DNA of 64,000 bases from Pedobacter terrae (GCF_900100705.1 NZ_FNCH01000002.1:248001-312000), one strand, 5' to 3'; counted from the stretch's first letter, positions 26,801 to 34,781 are shown. Program-made: numbers and translations. Notes: generated by a model not told the origin, from the letters alone.

Positions 26801-27109
26801 AGTGTTTGGTTGTAGTCTTATTAATAATGTTTGCGCATTGGGCTCAGCCTTTAAACTAACTGTATAATCTAAATAACCAACATGGCTGGCTGTTAAAATT
26901 CCGTTAGTTGCAGCAATGATTGTGAATTTCCCTTCACTGTCAGTCTGTACAATTTGAGTGCTTTCATTAATTGATATTGATACTTTTTCAATTGGCAGGT
27001 TTGATACATTAGAAACCACCTTTCCAGTTATTTTAAATTGAGCAAATGCAACTGATGCGATAATAAAAAACGCTAATTGCAATAATATTAGGTTTAGATA
27101 CTTTTTCAT
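23900..27109 (-). CDS. SusC/RagA-family TonB-dependent transporter
   Basis: This 1069-residue protein has a signal peptide, an N-terminal carboxypeptidase-regulatory-like domain (about residues 25-100), the plug with the SusC signatures SIRGQNTINANDQPLIVLDN and GNGVIVITTKKG, and a 22-strand barrel ending in F. After the first domain it has STGYQKIPKERATGSFAQ, a variant region shared by a subgroup of Sphingobacteriaceae SusC proteins. TlpA lies 7 bp upstream, so the three genes form one operon. The presence of TlpA suggests that a thiol or disulfide compound, or a peptide, is involved. Confidence 0.95.
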   Translation of the reverse strand: MKKYLNLILLQLAFFIIASVAFAQFKITGKVVSNVSNLPIEKVSISINESTQIVQTDSEGKFTIIAATNGILTASHVGYLDYTVSLKAEPNAQTLLIRLQPNTQQLSEVTVISTGYQKIPKERATGSFAQVDNKLLNRRISTDILSRLNDAVPGLIFNHESGARANSISIRGQNTINANDQPLIVLDNFPYDGDITNINPNDVESITILKDASAASIWGARAGNGVIVITTKKGLLNQPLQISFNSNLTIGTKLDLYYTPIMSSVDYIETEKKLFAQGYYTTLETSVSKQPLTPVVELLIAKRDGKISASEADRQIEQFKDFDVRNDYNSYLQRRSINQQYSLNLKGGGQFHRYYLSSGYDKNLSNLIGNDFSRLTFNLGNSFSLINNKLDIATNVLYTNSRTDQNSIGISNLGLQGRDLYPYAKFADANGTPLSIARNYRTNYINELANNGIGLLDWNYRPLQELNLSDNFSNSFDYLINTEARYNLIKELDISMQYQYGKTSSKTENLNNADSYYTRNLINEFTIINPGMPIERPIPLGGILNYSDQSSIRNNLRTQLNFNDKFGEKHSLNALAGVEIRDFNIIGNSYRIYGYDSEHATGKAVDYVHAYSNFVYPQSNNNLIPNRDNRQELTDRYLSYYSNLAYTFDDRIIISASGRIDKSNLFGVNSNQKGVPLWSMGSSWEISKESFYNLTWLPYLRIRATYGYSGNIDKTLSAYTTAMYYNGNDIVTKQPYANIINPPNPELRWERISTTNFGVDFKLFDNRFGGSIEYYAKKGTDLIGETAFPHYTGITSFRGNNADIKGNGIEANLYTKNLNGVFKWSTDYLFTYASDEVTNYKVDGTVSKFLTYLNTPQVGRPLYAIYSYNWAGLDPSNGNPQGYLADGSISSDYAKVIAQTTASDLKYNGRARPLFFGAMRNNVSWNNFSLSVNISYRLGYYFRRYSVQYGDNYGLGSHGDYDLRWQQPGDEQRTQVPSIPLTPNTNRDSFYLRSENLVEKGDHIRLQDINLSYNLSKLGIAKLPVRNLQLYLYANNLGILWKASKSRIDPDFQASLLPRTLSIGVKIDF

Positions 27110-27116
27110 GTTTGGA

Positions 27117-28442
27117 TTATTTTGCAGTAAGAACAGAAGTGTCCTTGATTACCAATACTTCAATTGGCGCTATTGATTTCTCTAATAAAAGATCGTAGCG
27201 TTTGATCGCTTTATTAATAGAACTGATGTCGCTAAGGTTTGCCTCTAGTTCAATATCTACCTTTTCCATATACCCGGTTCCGTCTATAATAGGATATGGA
27301 CTTCTTTGCTGATAAATTTTGTTAAGCTCACTAATAAATTGTATCAGGTAAGTATTTACCATTTTACATCCATTAAGATTGAATGTGGCTAAGTAAGGTT
27401 CACCCTTTGTTTTAATTTTGTCAACTTTCGATGTTCTTCTTAGAACATAAACCTCCTTGTTGCGGGTTTCTATAACAGCTTTATATTTTGGGAACAGCCT
27501 GTTAAGATCGTCTCTCATAAATCCATAAATATCTTTGGCAAGTGCTGGTTCTACCTTTAATTCATAACAAAAGCCATTTCCCTTATTAAGCCAATTCAGA
27601 TATTCAGCTCCTTTAAATCTTGTATTTAACAGATTACTGTCTACAGTTTCCATAATAACTCTGTTTTTGGCCATGATAAACTTGTCTCTTAATGATGTGC
27701 GGTAAAGTCCCATTAATGAGCCATTCAGAACTATGATTTTTTTCGTTCCAGCCTCATCAGTTGACACATCCGATAAAGGTGTAAGTCCTTTTATATATTT
27801 AGTAAGCGTAGAGGAATATGACGTTTCAAGTTGCGATCCATTGAGATTTGAAGCAAAAGATTGTTTCAAATCATAAGGCAGATATTCGTCTCTTTTATGT
27901 TCAGCAACATTTCCTTTTAAAAAAAAGTTGTGGATTTCTATCTCGTTTATTTCCCTATGACTGGTAATTGCAGATACATTCCCTTTTACATCAATCCAGA
28001 CGTAATGTGGTAGGTAAACGTGGGGAAATAACTTATGTAGTTCATTTTCTGCATTAACAAGCGGTATAGTGTATTTCATTCCATCCCTCTTTTCCAATTT
28101 TTCCAAAAAGGGGAGCACTTCCTTTTCACTCTGGTAGGTCACCGAAAGAAACTGTACTTTATCTCCAAACTTCTTTTGGAGGCTATCCATTCTTGGTATC
28201 ATAGCTACGCAGGGCGAACACCAAGTTGCCCAAAAATCTAGTATCAAAAGTTTACCCTTAAAATCTGAGATTTTTGCAGTTTTTGTTTTGTAGTTATGAA
28301 TGTTGTTAATGGTTATATCTGGTACTGTCTGGCCGATTTGGATGCCTTTTGATGTTACATCAACCGGCTTATTTTCCTGCCCATTTACATAAAATTTTAG
28401 GCAAAGCAAAGCCATTACGAGGCATGTCGTTATTTTTTTCAT
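27117..28442 (-). CDS. TlpA-like thioredoxin-domain protein with extra C-terminal domain
   Basis: The 441-residue exported protein has a signal peptide, a TlpA/ResA thioredoxin fold at about residues 36-170 with the active site FWATWCSPC (Cys75, Cys78), and an unassigned C-terminal half about 270 residues long. Such proteins reduce or isomerise disulfides in the periplasm. It heads a three-gene operon with SusC and SusD, so its client is probably what they import or the small Cys protein on the other strand. The C-terminal domain is the part most worth identifying. Confidence 0.88.
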   Translation of the reverse strand: MKKITTCLVMALLCLKFYVNGQENKPVDVTSKGIQIGQTVPDITINNIHNYKTKTAKISDFKGKLLILDFWATWCSPCVAMIPRMDSLQKKFGDKVQFLSVTYQSEKEVLPFLEKLEKRDGMKYTIPLVNAENELHKLFPHVYLPHYVWIDVKGNVSAITSHREINEIEIHNFFLKGNVAEHKRDEYLPYDLKQSFASNLNGSQLETSYSSTLTKYIKGLTPLSDVSTDEAGTKKIIVLNGSLMGLYRTSLRDKFIMAKNRVIMETVDSNLLNTRFKGAEYLNWLNKGNGFCYELKVEPALAKDIYGFMRDDLNRLFPKYKAVIETRNKEVYVLRRTSKVDKIKTKGEPYLATFNLNGCKMVNTYLIQFISELNKIYQQRSPYPIIDGTGYMEKVDIELEANLSDISSINKAIKRYDLLLEKSIAPIEVLVIKDTSVLTAK

Positions 28443-28489
28443 GAGATTGTGAATAAGGTTAGTTTGATCTATTAACTAAGGAAAAAAGC

Positions 28490-28540
28490 AAACGGCAACG
28501 GGTAAAAACTATCATTAACTAAACCTAGGTGTTGCCGTTT
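28490..28540 (-). promoter_or_regulatory. Inverted repeat in the TlpA leader
   Basis: AAACGGCAAC (28490-28499) and GTTGCCGTTT (28531-28540) form a 10-bp stem with a 31-base loop, 48 bp upstream of the TlpA start. It could be the end of an upstream transcript or part of a leader controlling TlpA-SusC-SusD. Confidence 0.45.
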
Positions 28541-28555
28541 TGCTAAATATATTAT

Positions 28556-28930
28556 TTACTCAGGGTGGCATATTACCAAACTGATTAATATGATAAGTCT
28601 GCTGGTAAGTATTTGTATGTTACGACTGCAGTATACTAAAAGGTAAAAATGTGTTTTTAGGCACCAATGTAAAACGGGCCTTGTAGCATTGCTGCTAAAA
28701 CCTAATTCCTTAAATGGTAATATTAAAATGGAAGAACCAGTCTGTGGACGACTTATCCAGTTAATACCAGTAACCTCCAATCGCTGATCATGTGTTAATA
28801 TATCTGTATGGTATTGACTTGATGCCTTTGAACAATGAAAAGCAGATAACCTTAACACGACGCTAAGCCCCGTTAACCAAGGCTGCCGTAATTTAAATCT
28901 GTTGAGTTGTTTGTTGGTATTGCTTTTCAT
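28556..28930 (-). CDS. Doubtful 124-residue ORF upstream of TlpA
   Basis: The frame is open from an ATG at 28930. The product is basic, rich in Leu, Ser, Ile and His, and has no signal peptide or motif I recognise. Its C-terminal third is hydrophobic (RNIQILTSRLIILISLVICH). It lies between the folded region and the TlpA operon on the same strand, so it may be a translated leader, a real small protein, or a chance ORF in a long untranslated region. I lean towards non-coding or unknown. Confidence 0.25.
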   Translation of the reverse strand: MKSNTNKQLNRFKLRQPWLTGLSVVLRLSAFHCSKASSQYHTDILTHDQRLEVTGINWISRPQTGSSILILPFKELGFSSNATRPVLHWCLKTHFYLLVYCSRNIQILTSRLIILISLVICHPE

Positions 28931-28990
28931 TCCCGTTGCCTTAACAACGAACCTTTGTCAGCCTACAGAAACCAACTATTGAAAAATACA

Positions 28991-29201
28991 ATAGGGCTGG
29001 TAACTCGCAAAGACTAATGACCGTCGGCTCTGACAAAGCCACCCTTCCATATGGAAGGGCTCCCCATTAGACATAAGCGAGAACCAGCCCTATAGCTTGT
29101 ATAGGAACAAGGTTGCTCTGCTTACGCTCGCGGGGTAAATTGTCAGATTTAACGGTGCGAGGCTCGTAAGCCATACCATGTAATTTACATCAGAAGTATG
29201 G
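28991..29201. ncRNA. Multi-stem folded region, candidate structured RNA
   Basis: A 211-bp gap can fold into a compact branched structure. ATAGGGCTGGT/ACCAGCCCTAT (28991-29001, 29083-29093), CTCGC/GCGAG (29004-29008, 29077-29081) and CTAATG/CATTAG (29014-29019, 29065-29070) stack in order. They enclose GGCT/AGCC (29026-29029, 29037-29040) and an 18-bp palindrome at 29042-29059. A second domain has GCTTACG/CGTAAGC with CTCGC/GCGAG (29120-29131, 29057-29071 offset by 100, that is 29157-29171) and CCATAC/GTATGG (29171-29176, 29196-29201). On the minus strand it would lead into the TlpA-SusC-SusD operon. It matches no riboswitch consensus I can recall. Confidence 0.5.
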
Positions 29202-29233
29202 CAAAATTATAATTTTTAAACTAATAACTATCT

Positions 29234-29241
29234 TATCTTTG
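29234..29241 (+). promoter_or_regulatory. -7 promoter element for the XRE gene
   Basis: TATCTTTG fits the Bacteroidetes -7 consensus TAnnTTTG, about 100 bp before the XRE regulator start. No clear -33 TTG is at the usual distance. Confidence 0.5.
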
Positions 29242-29343
29242 TAGTTTCATCATTTTTATAAAGCAATATATCCAGTTTGATTGGCTTAATGCTATTATTT
29301 TTAGTAGTTTTAGGTTATCAATTTGTTTAAAAAATACAACGCT

Positions 29344-29760
29344 ATGTCAGATACAGAAACTAACGAAAATTTTACGGTGCTTGAAAATAAGGCTATAGGT
29401 AGAAATATATCCAGATTTAGGAAATTTAGAGACAAAAAAGCCTTTGAGGTTGCTGAATATGTGGGTATTGGCGAAGCTGCTTACACAAAGTATGAGCGTG
29501 GAGAAACTAAAATAACCATAGAGCTAATACAAAAGGTATCTGAATTTTTGAATATCGACCCGTTCACATTGTTGAATGTGTCGGAAGGACATGTGCTAGA
29601 AAACATTACCAATTCTCCTATAGCTATTCAGACGAATAGTACATTCTCAACAACAAACGAAAAACAGAATGACGCGATTCTAACTTTGATTGACAACGTT
29701 GTGGAGATGAACAAACGTATTATGGATTTGTTAGAAAAAACAGGTAGAACTGGAAATTAA
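29344..29760 (+). CDS. XRE-family transcriptional regulator
   Basis: The 138-residue protein (ATG at 29344, MSDTETNENF; an upstream in-frame start at 29323 is less likely) has a HTH domain at about residues 17-72: IGRNISRFRKFRDKKAFEVA then EYVGIGEAAYTKYERGETKI. A C-terminal helix (residues 105-135) may dimerise. A regulator with similar layout is at 41730-42122. It probably controls nearby cargo genes. The target is unknown. Confidence 0.82.
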   Translation: MSDTETNENFTVLENKAIGRNISRFRKFRDKKAFEVAEYVGIGEAAYTKYERGETKITIELIQKVSEFLNIDPFTLLNVSEGHVLENITNSPIAIQTNSTFSTTNEKQNDAILTLIDNVVEMNKRIMDLLEKTGRTGN

Positions 29761-30002
29761 CTAGCTAGATTACCAACTGCCCTAACCCCACTTTTATCAC
29801 ATTAATTTGCTTATTGCTGTTAAATCTTCTTTTGAAAATTAGGATTTATGAATAATTCTCATGCCGCTTTATTCCGCGACACGTTGTCATAATTTAATGA
29901 TATTATTTGTTTATCACGCTATAACATTAGCAAAGTATCAGGCCAATGTTGTATCTCAATGACAAATGCGAAACAAGAGCTCTGACAGCAAAAAATTTTA
30001 AT

Positions 30003-30452
30003 ATGAACATCATATCCGTAAGAGAAAATCCATCATACAAAGATACAGCTATCAAATATTTTCAAAAAAGTTGGTCTGAAGTTATGCCAATTATTTATGA
30101 AGACTGCATTTCAAATTGCATCAATGCCCATCAGCCTTTACCTCAATGGTACTTGCTAGAAAATGATGGAGAAATCATCGGCTGTGCAGGATTGATCACA
30201 AACGATTTCATAAGTAGAATGGATCTATATCCTTGGATTTGTGCCATATACATTGACGAAAAATTTAGGGGAAATGCCTACGGTTCGCTACTTATAGATA
30301 AGGCAAAAGAGGATACTAAGGCATTTGGATTTAAATACTTGAATTTATGTACCGACCATATTGGTTATTATGAAAAATATGGATTTACCTATCTGGGCGA
30401 GGGGTATCATCCATGGGAGGAAAAATCAAGAGTATATCAGATTGAAGTTTAG
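30003..30452 (+). CDS. GNAT-family N-acetyltransferase
   Basis: This 149-residue protein starts at MNIISVRENP (30003). An ATG at 29946 is in frame but lies in AT-rich leader sequence. It has the GNAT acetyl-CoA loop in AIYIDEKFRGNAYGSLLIDK (R-x-x-x-x-G variant) and a C-terminal YYEKYGF typical of the fold. The substrate is unknown. A truncated paralogue is at 39094-39354, 9 kb away. Confidence 0.85.
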   Translation: MNIISVRENPSYKDTAIKYFQKSWSEVMPIIYEDCISNCINAHQPLPQWYLLENDGEIIGCAGLITNDFISRMDLYPWICAIYIDEKFRGNAYGSLLIDKAKEDTKAFGFKYLNLCTDHIGYYEKYGFTYLGEGYHPWEEKSRVYQIEV

Positions 30453-30493
30453 GTCTAATACCTAAAATATCTTCCAATAAACCTGCAAAGCAA

Positions 30494-30979
30494 ATGACAG
30501 ATAACTTTGAGATTACCAGAGCAACCGAACTAGACGACTATACGAAAAAGCAGGTATTTGACTTATGGAATAGCGAATACCCTGAAAAACTTGCTTACAA
30601 TGAACTTGCTGAATTCGATGACTATCTGGAAAACCTTACGAACCTCAATCATTTTTTATTGGAAAGTAACGAAGACCTTGTTTTAGGTTGGGCACTTACC
30701 TTTCGAAGGGATAACGAGGCCTGGTTTGCCATCATTCTATCCGAAAAAATTAAGGGAAAAGGATTGGGAAGAAAGATGCTTAATGAAATTAAGCGAAATG
30801 AGAAAGTACTGAACGGTTGGGTAATTGACCACCATAATGACCTGAAGAAAAACGGAACCGTTTACTATTCACCTTTGAAGTTTTATGAAAAGTGCGGATT
30901 TGAAATTTTAAGCGAAATCAGGCTTGAACTGGACAAAATTTCAGCAGTGAAAATTAAATGGACAGACAACAAGCAGTAA
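30494..30979 (+). CDS. GNAT-family acetyltransferase
   Basis: This 161-residue protein has the acetyl-CoA binding segment IILSEKIKGKGLGRKMLNEI (G-K-G-L-G-R) and a C-terminal FYEKCGF. It lies 41 bp after another GNAT gene and is probably co-transcribed, but the two are not close paralogues. The substrate is unknown. Confidence 0.82.
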   Translation: MTDNFEITRATELDDYTKKQVFDLWNSEYPEKLAYNELAEFDDYLENLTNLNHFLLESNEDLVLGWALTFRRDNEAWFAIILSEKIKGKGLGRKMLNEIKRNEKVLNGWVIDHHNDLKKNGTVYYSPLKFYEKCGFEILSEIRLELDKISAVKIKWTDNKQ

Positions 30980-31211
30980 TCTTGCTGACAAGAAGTTTTT
31001 AAAAGGTGTTCTGCGAAGTAAATTCAATTGAATTGAACTGTGTGGGAACGATTAGAAGCTTCTTTTAATTAAGCTCACCAATCTTTCTTACCAAAATGAT
31101 TAGTAAAGAAAAAAAACCGCAAAAACCGTGATTCAGCTGAAAGCCCTAGCAAAGAATAAAATGCGTAATAGTGGGGTAATGCCAGAAAAATTGTTCCAGT
31201 TAAAATTAAGG

Positions 31212-31619
31212 CTAATGCATATTTTTAAGTTTTTCATTTAAAAATTTGGCCCCTTCTAAAACATCCGATTTCCAGGAGTAAAGTTTTTGTTTATTGATTT
31301 TATATTGTTTTGGTGAATATTTTTGATTTGCAAAGTATTCATAAGTATTCTCCGGATCAATTTTACAAAGAAAGAAGTCCCTCGTAACATCAAAGTACGT
31401 TCCATTTAGACAATTCCAGGCATGCGCCACAAATACTCCAGTGCCGTCTTTCAGAGTGGTTTTAAGAATACCTTCGACAAATTCTGCATTCCAGACTTTT
31501 CCGCAAATAATGGCATTTTCCATACACTTATTAGCTTCTAGTCTCTTTTTAACATCGCGAAGATCTTCAAAATCAAATTCAGAAACCGCAGTAATTTCAA
31601 TTCGTGTTGGTTTTGACAT
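31212..31619 (-). CDS. Hypothetical protein with a transglutaminase-like Cys/His/Asp pattern
   Basis: The 135-residue product contains CMENAIICGKVWNAEFVEGI, then VFVAHAWNCLNGTYFDVT. This order (Cys-x-x-Asn-Ala, then His-Ala-Trp-Asn, then Asp-Val-Thr) resembles papain/transglutaminase-like families in which Cys32, the His and the Asp form the catalytic triad. No signal peptide is seen. The resemblance is by eye only, and the protein may be non-enzymatic. Confidence 0.5.
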   Translation of the reverse strand: MSKPTRIEITAVSEFDFEDLRDVKKRLEANKCMENAIICGKVWNAEFVEGILKTTLKDGTGVFVAHAWNCLNGTYFDVTRDFFLCKIDPENTYEYFANQKYSPKQYKINKQKLYSWKSDVLEGAKFLNEKLKNMH

Positions 31620-31711
31620 ACTTTTTATTTTGATTACAATATTAATTTAAATGACCAATATTACCCATGAAATACCCATTTTTTCTTGTGCCAATTATAT
31701 AGTGATGGCTG

Positions 31712-31719
31712 TATATTTG
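31712..31719 (+). promoter_or_regulatory. -7 promoter element for the DUF4365 gene
   Basis: TATATTTG matches TAnnTTTG, 22 bp before the start codon. A TTG at 31686-31688 is a weakly placed -33 candidate. Confidence 0.5.
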
Positions 31720-31741
31720 AGAAAATTAACAAACTTATATC

Positions 31742-32743
31742 ATGGCCCGTAAGAAGCAAAGGGTAAATCAGCACATAATGGAAGATGAATCGTATCAGAT
31801 CATCAAAGATCTTATTCCAAGGGAATGGGTGATTAGAGAGTTTAATCGACCTGACTACGGCATTGATCTTATAATCGAATTATTTGATAAAGTAGATGAT
31901 CATACTTATGAGACCCTTGGAGAGTTTATATATATACAGGTAAAATCTAAGGAAAAAATACCTATTACCACAGAAAAAATATATAGTGTTGGAAACGTAG
32001 CTAAAGGAAAATGGAATCAGGATAAATCTGAATACATCAACCTAGACCTAGTTAAATACAGTTTTGATACTAACTCCATTTATACTATCCATAGTTTAGG
32101 TGCTAGCGTATCGGTACTTTTGTTTTATGTTGATATTCAATCCAGAGATGTTTATTTCATCAACATGAATGACTACATAGACAAGATTATACTGCCACAA
32201 AAACCGAAGTATGCAACCCAGCTGACTTTAACTGTAAAAATACCAGTATTGAACAATCTGAAAAATAGCATAATTAGTTCGACTGCGCTAAAGCTTTACG
32301 GAAAGCGATCTAAATTACTGGCTGCATTTACCAAATTCAACTATCAGAGAAATGAACTAAGTTATGCTTTTAAGATAAAATTCTGGCCGGTAATTACTTA
32401 CCGAGATACTCTAGAGAAAGATCTGAAAGTGACCGAAAGAGAAGTTTATGAATTGGCTATTTTCTTCATAAAGCAAATAGAAATTCTTGATATATGGAAT
32501 TATGAAGCTTGGCTTGTTTTACCTGATGCAAAACAGGAAATGATAAAATTAAAAAACTATTTGCAGAGTGATAGTTTAGAATGGGATAAGGCAAGAAATG
32601 ATATCATTATGTTATGGCAAAAGTTGACGAATCTGGGATCAATGTATGAGGATTTGATAAGAGAATGGTATTTACCTAAATTAATAGGTTTATTAACGTC
32701 ATATCCTGATATTCCAGAAATAATCAAATCGAAATCCAAGTGA
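31742..32743 (+). CDS. DUF4365-domain protein, nuclease-like
   Basis: The 333-residue protein has an N-terminal domain (about residues 10-160) with the DUF4365 pattern: FNRPDYGIDLIIEL, then GEFIYIQVKSKEKI, matching the D-(x)n-(E/Q)-x-K core of PD-(D/E)XK-like nucleases. The C-terminal half is helical with no motif. DUF4365 proteins occur in mobile elements and are suspected defence effectors. The neighbours here (PLD, HEPN, AbiGi-like) fit such a region. It has its own promoter. Confidence 0.75.
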   Translation: MARKKQRVNQHIMEDESYQIIKDLIPREWVIREFNRPDYGIDLIIELFDKVDDHTYETLGEFIYIQVKSKEKIPITTEKIYSVGNVAKGKWNQDKSEYINLDLVKYSFDTNSIYTIHSLGASVSVLLFYVDIQSRDVYFINMNDYIDKIILPQKPKYATQLTLTVKIPVLNNLKNSIISSTALKLYGKRSKLLAAFTKFNYQRNELSYAFKIKFWPVITYRDTLEKDLKVTEREVYELAIFFIKQIEILDIWNYEAWLVLPDAKQEMIKLKNYLQSDSLEWDKARNDIIMLWQKLTNLGSMYEDLIREWYLPKLIGLLTSYPDIPEIIKSKSK

Positions 32744-32901
32744 TAAGATTAGATATGATCTCAGGATTGAGGGTTGAATTAAATGATGAAAAATTGGCTA
32801 TTAAAGGGAATACCTGTCACAAGTAGTTTCATCTCATTAAATCATTTGTGTATTCTCACTTTAAAGGGAATACTAAAAAATTTAAAAATGATTACCTTTG
32901 A

Positions 32902-32974
32902 AATGAGAGCGTTAATAAGCGGGGACAAATCCATTCTTGGATGTCTCCGCCTTATTAGAATAAAAGTTCTCATT
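32902..32974 (+). other. Long stem-loop downstream of the DUF4365 gene
   Basis: AATGAGA/TCTCATT (32902-32908, 32968-32974) encloses AATAAG/CTTATT (32914-32919, 32951-32956), CGGGGACA/TGTCTCCG (32920-32927, 32942-32949, one G-U) and TCCA/TGGA. Upstream are two 13-bp direct repeats TTAAAGGGAATAC at 32801 and 32861, exactly 60 bp apart. It may be a terminator-like 3' end or a small RNA. The short ORF across it (32783-33007) is not convincing. Confidence 0.45.
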
Positions 32975-33043
32975 GTAAAACGCGAAATTAAATTAATAAA
33001 TATCTAAATAAACCTCTCCACTCTGTGGGTAAACCTTTTGCCT

Positions 33044-33244
33044 ATGAATGATTTTTTGAACAATACTGAATTTAAAACCATTCCAATCTCTGAAATTGAG
33101 AAAGGGGATTTTCTAGTAAACCTCGGCCCAGTATTAGAAACAGAAGATGTTATTACTCATTTCAATCTCATTATTGACAGGCTTAGCGAAAAGCAAGTAA
33201 TAAAGTTTAAAAGAGATATCGTCTTAGTTACAATTAATCAGTAA
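33044..33244 (+). CDS. Hypothetical small protein
   Basis: This is a 66-residue soluble protein (ATG at 33044). It has a beta-rich pattern (IEKGDFLVNLGPVLETEDVI and KFKRDIVLVTINQ) that could be a small barrel. No family is recognised. It is the first of a run of short genes between the DUF4365 gene and the defence-like group. Confidence 0.5.
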   Translation: MNDFLNNTEFKTIPISEIEKGDFLVNLGPVLETEDVITHFNLIIDRLSEKQVIKFKRDIVLVTINQ

Positions 33245-33311
33245 AAAATCTGGCTAGTAGATGTATATGAATTTAGAATATATCTCGTTGCCTCTCTAAA
33301 TTTACTACATA

Positions 33312-33482
33312 ATGGATCAATGTTATTCAACAGGATGTTCTGAATTATATTTCTATCATCGAAAACAAATCGATTACAATGCTAACGGTTTAGATGCTGC
33401 TTTAATTCTATTTATTGGAGTACTATTGATAGCTGTTCTGACCGTAATCTTAGATTACTGGCAAAGACAACAGTTTAAATAA
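33312..33482 (+). CDS. Small single-span membrane protein
   Basis: This 56-codon ORF encodes a polar N-terminal part with two Cys (MDQCYSTGCSELYFY), one membrane helix (AALILFIGVLLIAVLTVIL) and a short charged tail (DYWQRQQFK). The regular topology favours a real gene. No function can be assigned. Confidence 0.45.
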   Translation: MDQCYSTGCSELYFYHRKQIDYNANGLDAALILFIGVLLIAVLTVILDYWQRQQFK

Positions 33483-33518
33483 TAGGAAATCGATGAGATT
33501 TAATATGATAGCTAACCG

Positions 33519-33797
33519 CTATTCCTGAAGTTTAAATAAGTCTGATTTGGCAGTGAATTCCTCAATAATTTTTAGATTTTCATCTGGTATATGATAAATA
33601 CCTGGAAGCAACAACTTCACAATTTTAGCCAGCTCTTTCAACTCTATATTTTTTTCAGATAATGCCTGTTGGTATCCTAAAGCAAACCCCTTAGCGGCAA
33701 TTTTAGCGTCGTTGTTCTCTTTATAAGTGTCGCCGTGTTGAGTTGCAAGTTGGATAACGTAATCCATTGACTCTCGTTCTTTATTTGTTGTTTCCAT
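33519..33797 (-). CDS. Hypothetical 92-residue protein
   Basis: This is a helical, acidic soluble protein with a conserved-looking middle (AAKGFALGYQQALSEKNIEL) and hydrophobic segment AKIVKLLLPGIYHIP. It has no recognised domain. It is transcribed opposite to its left neighbours and stands alone. Confidence 0.5.
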   Translation of the reverse strand: METTNKERESMDYVIQLATQHGDTYKENNDAKIAAKGFALGYQQALSEKNIELKELAKIVKLLLPGIYHIPDENLKIIEEFTAKSDLFKLQE

Positions 33798-33996
33798 TGC
33801 TAAGTCGAAAATTTAAATATAATTAAATGTTGAGGAAAATAACCAAGTTTTTCCGGTTAAATACTTTCTCCTCTATTAACTGATAATTCAAAGATAAAAT
33901 TAAATATAGATTCAATTTTACGGTTTTCCGTAATTCCAAATAAAAAAATCAGCTTGAAATATATAGCAACTAAATTTATTAATCAAATTTTGAACG

Positions 33997-34662
33997 ATGA
34001 TAGAAAAATACAAATCGGAGGTTATCGAATTTTATGAATTGAAAAGAGATGCGGGTCAACTTTCGCCAAACTTGACCAACATCACACCCGCCAAAATACG
34101 CAAAGAAGTATTTGCTTTACTAAGCGCTTGTACGAATAGTTCCGACGTTAGAATGCTCAAAGAATTCTTTGAACTTCCGTTCCAGAAACAACTTTCAGAT
34201 ATCCCATTTAGAAAATGGGATATAGATAAATTCAGGCCACTCTGTACATTTTTAAAAAAAAGAATTAATACGCGAGATAAAAACATCGAACTACTTGCCT
34301 GGTTGATTGATTTTCAACCACGACCATTTTCGAACTACTGGCGTTCTTTTAAGGGTAAATCTGGTTCAATTTCAGAACTACTAATTACGGAAAGAGGGAT
34401 TATTAAAGAAAATAATTTTCTACGGTCTGATCAAATTCAGGGAATTGCGAAGATAACAAAAGACAGCTATCCACAATATGGTGGTGAACTTGCACATTCG
34501 ACCATATACAGAAAAGTGGAATCTCATCGGGACGAGTTAGCTAGCGTACTCACTAACAATATCATAGTAGAGAAACAAATTACATTGGAGTATCCTTCTG
34601 GTGTAAAATTATCTGTAGATGCCTGCGATATAAATCTGATTGCAAAATTGGTAAAATTATAA
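33997..34662 (+). CDS. Hypothetical 221-residue protein
   Basis: This mostly helical protein has several Cys and aromatic positions (FQPRPFSNYWRSFKGKSG) and a short beta-like end (ITLEYPSGVKLSVDACDINL). It has no signal peptide or catalytic motif that I recognise. It is followed by a good terminator (34782-34806) and is probably a single-gene unit in the ICE cargo. Confidence 0.6.
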   Translation: MIEKYKSEVIEFYELKRDAGQLSPNLTNITPAKIRKEVFALLSACTNSSDVRMLKEFFELPFQKQLSDIPFRKWDIDKFRPLCTFLKKRINTRDKNIELLAWLIDFQPRPFSNYWRSFKGKSGSISELLITERGIIKENNFLRSDQIQGIAKITKDSYPQYGGELAHSTIYRKVESHRDELASVLTNNIIVEKQITLEYPSGVKLSVDACDINLIAKLVKL

Positions 34663-34781
34663 TTAGTTAATTCCAAATATCAAAAATGGGAAGTTATGGG
34701 ATACTCGAAATTTTATCTTGTAATTTATCACAGCCTAATGTAAACAGTTTCTAAACTTTCAGATAAATGATATAGTGCTAA

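Noticed and set aside
28991-29201. Known riboswitch (TPP, cobalamin, SAM, Moco) or 6S/SRP RNA
   Set aside because: The conserved core sequences of these classes that I know are not found on either strand, although the region folds well.
32783-33007. 74-codon ORF after the DUF4365 gene
   Set aside because: It crosses the direct repeats and the long stem-loop. The product is low in complexity and has no motif.
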